Assembly (NCBI RefSeq): GCF_026274175.1
Contig: NZ_JAPHNL010000002.1
Span: 1 to 64,000, forward strand
Direction of reading: 5' to 3'
From: Streptomyces beihaiensis
GTDB taxonomy: Bacteria > Actinomycetota > Actinomycetes > Streptomycetales > Streptomycetaceae
DNA length: 64,000 nucleotides
Below are positions 52,235 through 61,600 of the stretch, piece by piece; within the stretch, counting starts at the first letter, position 1, and each line of letters starts with the position of its first letter. The notes beneath the pieces were generated by a model. That model worked only from the letters and a program-made list of their open reading frames with translations. It was not told the origin of the DNA and did not search any database. The translations under genes and the position numbers were made by a program.

Positions 52235-52672
52235 TTACGGCTTAAGCGCCTTAGAAACCAAGAACTCCAGGAATTCTTGATTCTCAGGCATCACTTCGCC
52301 AGTTTCATGATCAAGAAAGGTCACCCGATCCAGGCAGGCGCCATTCTCGACCATGAATCCCCAAAGATCTCCAGTACCAACTGGAGAAAATGCCACGAAA
52401 TCAGCATCCCACCAGCGTTCACTGTTGACGGACTGAAAGTCCTCTACACTTCCTTGACGCGGACCCAGCGGGAAGATGTCGAGGAATCCGAATCCACCGC
52501 CACCCACGGTTGCCATGAAGCGCCTATAGGAGACAGGTAGGACTACTCGAAAGTTGGCCTCAATATCGGCGATTTCCTCTTCAGAGGCCCGCCACCCTTC
52601 AAAGCCTTCAAACCAGAATGGGTGAGTCGATCTGACCTGTTCAAGCAAGGTCTCAAACTCCGAGTAGTCCAC
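52235..52672 (-). CDS. SMI1/KNR4 (SUKH-1) family immunity protein
   Basis: 145 aa from GTG 52672. SUKH-1 features: acidic N-terminus, FEGWRASEEEIADIEANFRVVLPVSYRRFMATVGGGGFG (LP..Y..F and Gly-rich turn), then FPLGP and DFVAFSPVGTGDLWGFMVENG. It starts 25 bp after the RHS gene stop, on the same strand, so it is the cognate antidote to the HNH-type RHS tip. GC is low compared with the chromosome. Confidence 0.85.
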   Translation of the reverse strand: MDYSEFETLLEQVRSTHPFWFEGFEGWRASEEEIADIEANFRVVLPVSYRRFMATVGGGGFGFLDIFPLGPRQGSVEDFQSVNSERWWDADFVAFSPVGTGDLWGFMVENGACLDRVTFLDHETGEVMPENQEFLEFLVSKALKP

Positions 52673-52697
52673 TTCGTTCCAGCCCTTCTAGCCGCCG

Positions 52698-55600
52698 TCA
52701 GGGGCCTCCCAGATCCTCCGCCGGCCAGTTATCGAACCATGCCTCCGGACCGTAGGCGCTTCCCCAGCCTTGCTCCATCGAACGATACCACCAGTGCAAC
52801 TGTGTATCTTGGCGACGCATCGGGCCATCCACACCTTGATTAAAAGGGTTGCGGTGAATGTCTGCATTGAGGTGGAAATCCTGATCCAGCTCATGGATCG
52901 GCGCCCCAGGCATCTGGTCAGCATGGTGAATCTGAAGACGATCACCAAGCTGATTCGGGCGAAGTCCACGCGTTCCGCGTCCAATATCGTTCTTCGTCCA
53001 AGGCCCACTCACGCGTGTGGCGTCATCCGCCGGGCCATACCCGGTTCCTTCTGCACCATCATAATTCCCCAGCTTGGGGCAGACATTGTGCACAAGAATT
53101 GGCGTGGCCCCCGCCAGCACATAGTACGTGTGGAGTTGCTGGACGGTGAGGTTCCAGCGGTTCGCCTTGCCAGGGGTGGCGCGGAGGGCTACGACGTATG
53201 CGTGGCCGTTGTCGGCGGTGTTGAGAGCGTCGCCACGGTGGAGCTTCCCCGCGGGGACCCAGGTGTGGGTGGTGTCGTCCCAGAAGGGGTGGTTGGCGGT
53301 GGTGTGGAGGGTGGCGGTGTGGCCGTCCTTGGTTCGGATGGTCAGGTCGAGCAGGTCGCGGTCGTGGTTGATCCAGACGTGCTGGACGGTGCGGGCGCCT
53401 TGGTGTTTGCCCGTCTTGGGATCGGCGGCCTCAACCTTGTCGCCGGTCTTGATCTTGCCGATCGGCTTGGTCTTGCCGCCCCCCATCAAGACCTTGGTGT
53501 CGGGGGAGAAACTGCAATTGCCGCTACTACCGTCCGACTCGGGCGTCGACCCTGCATCGGCTGATGGCAGAGACATGCACCCATCGGCGACGGTGAAGGC
53601 TCCGGCTGGATTGCAGTAGATGACACCGGTATCGGGGTCGAGCAGGTTGCCGTCGCCGGTGCACTCCAGGCGGGAGGGAGCACCAACACAGTCAAGGCTG
53701 TGGTCCTGGGGGCCGCCGTTGCCCGTGGGCTGGTTAGCGCTCGGGTCGGTGACGTCGGCGGGGGCCACACCCTGCAGGTCGACCGGGTTCGTGTCCGACG
53801 GGCCCGTGTTCGCGTTCTTGGTGCCGTCCTGGTGCGGGCTCTCGTTGTTGTTGGGCTGACCTGTGGGCTTTTTACCCGGGTTCTCCTTCAGGCCGTCGCC
53901 GGCATCCGGGTGGTACACCATCCGGCCATTGGTGTTGCAGGTGTAGTAGCCCGAGGTGAGTGTGAACTGGTCTCTCAACCAGTTCATGCCGGTTTCGACT
54001 GTGGTGTAGATTTCCCCGTCCGCCGGCGTGGCGGCTCCGTCTGTGGCGGCGTCCGCGGCGACGGCGGCACCCGCACTGACGAGGACAGTGAGTGTCGCCC
54101 AGGCTGCGGTTCCCCAACCTCCGCCATGGCTGCCGGCGGTGCTGCTGACGTCGCTGTAGCTGTAGCTGTTGGCTTCTTCGGCGTCCAACGCGCGCATCTT
54201 GGCCGCCCAGTCGAAGGCGGCGCCGCCTCTTCCGCCGCCCGAGGACGACGAACCCCCGCCTGTACGCGCCCCGGAGGGAGAGCCACCGGTGGGCCGCACC
54301 GGCGGCGGAGGGACCGGGGCCTGTGGTCCGTGGTGCGTCTTCGAACAGGAGAATTCCCCGGAGAGGTCGGCGTTGCTCAACGGGTTGTCGTTGCCGTACG
54401 CGTAGGGGTTGGCGTTGACCGACGGGCTGGGTCGCTGGTTGGTGGCATCCCGACTCGTGAAGTCGCCGGTCGAGGGGTCGTACCAGCGGCTTGCGGTGGC
54501 GACCCGGCCGGTGGCCGGATCGGTCCAGCCGCCCTGGTAGCCGAGGCTGTGCTGGGTGCCGCTGGTGGCGAGGGTGCTGCCGTGGGGGTCGTAGGCGGTG
54601 GAGCCGGCCAGCGACGTGCCGGTCGCGGTGAAGGTGGCGGTCACATCGCCGTGCTGGTCGGTGTACGCGAGGGCTGCGCCGCCGGTGTTGGCGATGCCCA
54701 GCAGACCACCGCCGGGGCCGCGGCTGTAGGTGTCCGTGCCGTCGGAGACGATGCTGTTGTCGGTGCCGTTGTAGGTGAAGGTGGCCGAACCAGCGGTGGC
54801 CAGGCGGCCGAAGGCGTCGTGGGAGTACGTCGTGGTGCCGTCGGTCGCTAGTTGGTCGAAGGCGTCGTAGGTGAGGTTTTCGGTGCTGGTTCCGGTGACG
54901 GAGGACAGGGTGCCGCGGGCTGAATAGCTGTAGGCCGTGCTGGACTGGCCGCTGGTGGTGGCGGTCAGCTGGTCACGCGCGTTGTAGGCGGCGTTGGTGG
55001 TGGTCGAACCGGTGGCGGTACTGGTGCGGTTGCCGGCTTTGTCGTAGCCGTAGGTCGTGGTGGCGGTGCCGTTGTTCCAGGAGGTAAGGCGTCCCGCCTT
55101 GTCGTACGTGTAGGAGTTGGCGGCCGCTCCGGCGAGCCCGGTCGTGGTCTGCTGGGTGATGTGGCCCGCTGTGTCGTAGCCGTAGGTGGTGTTCGCTTCG
55201 GTGGTGCCGCCCGGAGCGGTGAGGGCGTCGCCGGTCAGGCGGTGCTGGGCGTCGTAGTGGAAGCTCTGGGTCGCGCTGCCGGAGGCGCCGTAGGAGACGC
55301 TGGTGACCTGGCCGATGCTGTTGCGGGTGTAGGTCTCCGTGGTCCCGGTCAACGGTTCGGTGGCCGTTGCCAGGTGGCCCGCGGCGTCATAGGTGAAGGC
55401 GGCGGTGCCTGCCTTGTCGGTGCGCGAGGCCAGTTGGCCGTCGGAGTTGTAGCTGTAACTGGCGGTGCCGGACGGTCCGCTGGTTGCCGTGATCTCGCCG
55501 CGGTCGTTATAGGTGTAGGTGTCGGTGCCGGTGGGTGCGTCGGCGGAGGTGATGCGGCCGTCGGCGTCGTAGCCGAATTTACGGGTGGTGGTGGCCGCTT

Positions 55601-58600
55601 CGGCTCCGCTGCCCGCCTGACTGGTCACGCGGCCGTCGGCGTCGTAGTTGCTGGTCTGGCTGACGCCGCCCGGTCGAGTCACGCTCACCGGTTGCCCGTC
55701 GGCGTCGTAGGCGACGGTGGTCGTGCGGTCCGAGGTGTTCGGGAACGCGCTGGTGCTGGGTTCGATGCTGGATTCGCGCAGTCCGAGCGGGTTGTAGGTG
55801 GTGATGGTGGCGTTGCCGTTGCCGTCGGTGTAGCGGGTGCGTTGCCCGGCCGCGTCGTAGCCGAAGCTGGTGGTGATCGTGGAGGTGGAACTGGCCGGCT
55901 CGGTCTGCCGGGTCAGACGGTCGGCGGCGTCGTAGGCGTAGGTGGTGGTGTTGCCGTTCGCGTCGGTGACCGAGGTGGGGTTGCCGGCCCGGTCGTACGC
56001 GGTGGAGGTCGTGGCCAGCGTGGAGCCGGAGGCATCCAGGCGGGCGGTGGCGGTCAGTCGGCCGGCGGGGTTGTAGCTGCTGGTGGTGGCGGTGCCGTCC
56101 GGCAGGGTGGTCTTGGTCAGCCGCCCGTCGAGGTCGTAGCTGAAGTGGGTGATGCTGCCGAGCGGGTCGGTGACCTTGAGCTGGTTGCCTGCAGCGTCGT
56201 AGTCGGCTTTGGACTCCTCGCCGCCGGGAAGCGTGATCGAGGTGCGGTTACCGGCGTCGTCGTAGCCGTAGGTGGTGGTGTCGGTGACGGTGGAGGGCTG
56301 GCGGACCACTTCACTGACGGTGAGGGCGCGGCCCAAGTCGTCGTAGGTCCCGCTGGTGACGGCGCCCGTCGGGTCGGTCACGGACAGCAGTTCGCCGTCG
56401 GTGTCGTAGGTGTTGTGCGTGGTCGGAGAGGTGCCGCCGACCGCGGGCTGAACGACCTGGGCGAGGTTGCCGAGCTGGTCGTATGTGGAAGAGGTGGTGT
56501 TGCCGTCGCCGTCGGTGACCGAGGTGACGTGTCCCGCCTTGTCGTAGGTGGCGGTGGTGGTGGGAGTGATGGCGGTGGTCGAGCCCGGCGGAGTGTAGGC
56601 GGGCGACGAGGTGGCGACCCGCTCACCGTCGGCGTCGAAGGTGTAGGTGGTGATGTCGCCGTCGGCGTCGTCGACGGACGTCTGGTCGCCGAAGGTGTCG
56701 TAGCCGTACAGGGTGATCGGGTGGACCTGCTGGGCGGCGTTGCCGTCGGTTTCGGCGTTGACCGTCGGCGCGGTGGCCTGGGTGAGGCGGCCTGCCTCGT
56801 CGGAGGTGTAGACGGTGGTGTAGTCCGCGGCGGTGGCACCCGTGACGTTGCCGCGGGGGTCGGTGGTGGAGGTGAGTACTCCGCGCTGGTCGTAGGTGTG
56901 GGTGGTGACCAGGTTGGTGGAACCGTTGTGAACGGTTTCGCTGGTGACGTCGCCGAGAGCGTCGTGTGCGTAGTCGGTCTGCTCGGTGGTGCTGCCCCCC
57001 GTGACGGACTGGGAGGTGAGGTTGCCGTCGCCGTCGTAGCTGTAGGAGGTGACGATGTCGAGGCCGCTCGGGTCGAAGGTCCGCTTGGTGGTGCGGCCCG
57101 CCGGGTCGACGGTGAAATCGGTGCGGGTCAGCGCGTTGGTGTCCTTCTCGGCGATGACGTGTCCGGCGTAGTCGTAGTCATAGACGTGCAGGTACTTGCT
57201 GGTGGTACTGCCGTCCGCGTTGTGGAAGTTGGTGAGCTCTGAGTAGTAGAGCCAGTGGGTCCAGCAGTACACGTACTTGGTGGTCCGCCCCATCGCGTCG
57301 GTGTCCGAGGCGAGCAGGCCGTCCGGGTCGTACGCCCGCGAGTCCAGCACCAGCGAGGACGCCGAGGACGGGTTGACCGGGTCGCCGGTGTAGTTGGTCA
57401 GTGTTGTGCTGAGCCGCTCACCGGTGGGCGAGTAGGTGTAGCTGTACGCGTTGCCGTCGGCGTCGTTCTCGGAGACTCGGTTGCCGTAGGAGTCGTAGCC
57501 GTAACCGGTCTTGCGACCCAGCGGGTCGGTCACCGTGTCGACCTGGTCGTGGCTGTTGTACGCCCATGCCGTGGTGCGCGTGGCCTCGCCGCCGGTGGTG
57601 TCGGAGACCGCCAGGGCGGTGGTGTTGCCGTCGTCGTCGTAGGTGTAGGTCGTCTTGGCCGTGTGGGTGGTGCCGGTGACGGCGTCGGTGGTGGCCGGAG
57701 CGGTCTTGGTCAGCAGACGGTCGTCGCGGTCGTAGGTGTAGCTGGTGGTGAGGCCGTTCGGGTATGTGTCGGAGACCTGGTCGGTGGTGAGTCGACGGCC
57801 GAGTGCGTCGTACGTGTAGCTGGTCTTCAGTCCGGACGGGGCGGTCACGCGGGCCAGGTCACCCGCGCTGTCGTAGGCGTACGAGGTGGTCTTGCCGTTG
57901 GCGTCCTGGGTACTGGCGAGCAGCCCGGCCGGTTCGGTGCCGCCGCCGGCCGCCGTCTCGGAGCCGGTCGTGTAGGTGCGGGTCGTGGTGTCGCCGTCGG
58001 CGTCCTTGGTGGTGAGCAGGTCACCGTTGGCGGAGTAGGTGTACGCGGTCGCGTAGGTCGTGTCGGCCGGGCCGGAGGAGCGGGCGTCGGCGTACGCGGT
58101 GGGTTGGTCGTTGCGCGGGTCGGTGGCGCTGTAGGTGCCGTCGGCCGGGTACGTGTAGTAACTGGTGATGACACTTCTGCGGAGGTTGCCGACCGCGACG
58201 GAGAGCGTGTCTCCGCGCGCGTTGTGCGTGTAGGCGGTGTAGTCGGCGTCCGGGCGGGTGACGGTGGAGACGAAGCCGTCGGTGTCGTAGCCGTAGGAAG
58301 TGGTGTCGTCGAGGGCGTCAGTGGCGGAGATCAGACGTCCGCTGTGCCCCGGGTCGTACCGGTAACTCAGTTTCTTGCCACCGGGGTCGGTGACGGTGAC
58401 GCTTGTGACGGGCGTCGCGCCGGAGGCGGCGCCGCGGGCCGCGAAGTGCGCCGCCACGGTGTCCGCGTCGAGCGTCTTGTTGGGCATCGACACTTCGGCG
58501 ATCGAGCCCTTGAAGTAGCCCTGGGAGTTGCTGGAGGGCTGGGAGGGCCAGGAACCGGAAAGGTATCCGGCGCCCAAGGAGACATAGCCTTCGTTGGTGT

Positions 58601-61600
58601 CGTTGAAGTCCTTCCCGGTGCGTTGGTCGACCTGCTTGCCGTCGAGGTAGAGAGTCTGGACGTCGTCGGAGGCAAAGGTCAGGACAGCCTGGTGCCAGGT
58701 ACCGTCCGTGACGGCGACCGAGGACTCCATCGGAGAAACGAAGCCGTCCCAGTACTGACTGTACAAATGGCCGTTCGCGCCGACATACAGGGCCGGGGTG
58801 TAGTCGCTGGGTGTGGTGCCGATCTGACTGCTCTGGTAGCTGAACAGCACTCCGCCCGTGGTGGTCGTCTTGAACCACAACTCGGTCGAAAACGGTGACG
58901 ACGACGTACCGTTGCCAAGGGACCGGTATGGCAACTCGACATACGAGCTGCTGCCGTTGAAGGATGCCGCGGTCTCGGTGCCTCCCTTGAACAGTCCTGA
59001 AGCGCCGAGGGTGACGTTGTGGTAAGTACCGGGGCCGTTGGAGCGCCATCCCAGGACGCTTTCGGTCACGTCGGGAACTTCGTTGACAGCCTGGCTGCCC
59101 GAGGACTCACCGAGCCTCCAGTAGTCCCCCGGGGCGTCAGCCATCACCGCGCCCCGGTAGTAGGCCCCCGAGCCCTTCGTCGAGGGGGTACTCAGCTTCC
59201 AAGTCCCGCCGTTGGCATCGGTGATCTGCGAAGCCCGGTCGTGTACCGCGTCGTAGGCGGCGGTCATGTGCGTCTTGCCCGAGGGCAGGGTGACGCCGGT
59301 CAGTTCCCCGGTGGGGTGGCTGCCCGTCGCGTACATCTGCGAGACGGCAGGGGCGCCCAACGCGTGGCTGAAGAAGGCGACTTCGGCGATGGAGCCGGGG
59401 AAGTAACTGACCTCACCGGGTGAGTCGAGCCAGTATTTCGCGTATCCGGCGCCTATGTAGGTGAGCGTGTTCTTCTGGTCGTCGGGGGCTCCTGAGAACG
59501 TGTCCTGCTTGGCACCGTCGACGTACAGGGTCTGGGTGGCGCCGTCCGAGCTGAGGACGGCGTGGTGCCAGGCGTTGTCGGTCACCGTGCCGGTCGAGCC
59601 GAAGGCGGTGCCGCCGGTGCCGCTGCCGCTCCACCAGTGACCGTGCAGTTTGTCGTCGGACCCCACGTAGAGGACGGGGGCCCATGTGCCGGACGCGGAG
59701 GTGGTGCCGTCGATGGCGTGGGACTGGTCGCCGATCAGTACACCGGGCGCCGAGGTCTTGAACCACAGGCTGATCGCGCGGTTCTTGCCTTGGTGCAGCG
59801 CCTCGGCCGGGACCGACACGTGGCCGCTGGTGCCGTTGAACGTGGCGGCGGTGGTCGGGGACCCGGGCAGCGGTCCGGCTGTTCCCAGACTCACTCCGCT
59901 GTTGTAGGTGCCGGCGTCGTTGCCCTCGTTGACCGCCACCTCGCTGGCCGCGGAGGTGCCGGAGGACTCGGCGAGGCGCCAGTACGAGGCGGGGTTGGCG
60001 TCGAGGACGGCCGTGCGGTAGTGCGAACCGGAAGAGGATCCGGAGGTGTAGGAGTACGTGGTGCACGCCGTAGTGGACGTGGGCGGGCACACCCCGGTCA
60101 GGTCGTCACCGCTGTAGGAGTACGTCCAGGTCTCCGCCGAGCCGCCGGACGTGGCCGGATCGGTGGCCACCTGGGTGACATGCCCGCCGCTCCAGGTGAA
60201 GTGCAGTGACCGGTTGCTGGTGGTGTTGGTGACCGTGGCCAGGGTTCCGTCGGTGTGGTAGGCGAGGTTCTCGGCGCGGCCCAGCCGGTCGCTGATCTTC
60301 GTCAGTCTCCATGCGGTGCCGGACGGCTCACCGAAGGTGTACGTGCTGCCGGACTTGTCGCGCAGTGACCAGCCCGCGGAGGCGCCGGCATTCGGGCCGA
60401 GGGTCTCGAACTCGCCGGCGGCCGAGGTGTAGACGGCCATGGCGGTCGCGGTGCGGACGTCGCCACTGCTGCCGCCGTAGGAGGAGGAGCTGAACGACGG
60501 GCCGGAGTGGTAAAGGAAACGCACCCCGCTGGACTTCTGCGTGGCCAGGAAGTCGGTGGTCGCGTCCCCGCTGACCCCGTTGACGGAGGTCAGATCCGTC
60601 ATGCTGTCCCAGCTGTGCCCGATCTGGGTGCGCGAACCAAGGCCGCCCGAACCGGTGCCGGGATAGAGGTAGAGGTAGCCCGTCGAGACCTCCACGCCGA
60701 CGACGTCGCCGTGACCGTCGCCGTTGAAGTCGCCACCCATCAGCTCGGACATGCCGTTCCAGCCGCCCGTGCCGATCTCCACACGGCTGGCCAGGGTGCC
60801 GTCCGCGTTCACCGGGTAGGCCCACAGCTTTCCGGTGGAGATTTCCGTGGCGACCAGGTCCTTCTTGCCGTCGCCCGCCAGCGGACCGGTCAGTGCCAGA
60901 TCGGCCATGCCGTTCCAGCCGCCGGTGCCGATCGTCACCGGGCTGGACAGGCCGCCGCCCGACCGGCCCGCGTACATCCTCAGCGTGCCGTCGGCCGTGT
61001 GCACGCCGATCAGGTCGCCGATGCCGTCGCCGGTGACGTCACCGCCGGTCAGCCACTTCATGCCGTTCCAGCCACGGGTGCCCACCAGCGTGCGGGTCAG
61101 CGCCGAGTAGTCCGGCCCCCGGTACAGCCACAGCTTGCCGTTGGTCTGGTCGGCCGCGACCGCGTCGTCCACGCCGTCGCCGGTCTGGTCACCCACACCG
61201 GCGATCTCGTGCAGTTCGAAGCTGTTGCGGCCGAACCTCTCCTGCCGGCCGTCCGCGCCGGTGACCACGACCGAACCGGAGGCGTCGTCGTCCGGCTGCA
61301 CGCTCATGTCGTACCGGGACGACCATCCCGCACCGAACAGCAGGGAGCTGCGCGGGTCCAGCGAGTTGTAGGTACGCGACACGTCCAGCGCCGGCCCGGC
61401 CGTGGACACGGCGGCGTCCGTTGCCGCCGTGGTGTAGTCGCCCACCTGCGGGTCGAACGAGCGCCCGCCGTCGTGCCGGGTGGCCGCCCCCAGATGCGAG
61501 GTGATCAGCGGTTGCGGTACGGCGGTGGAGAAGTACGACGGCAGCGACCACGCGCTCTGGGCGTCGCCGTCACTGTCGGCCACGATCCAGTAGTAGGACT

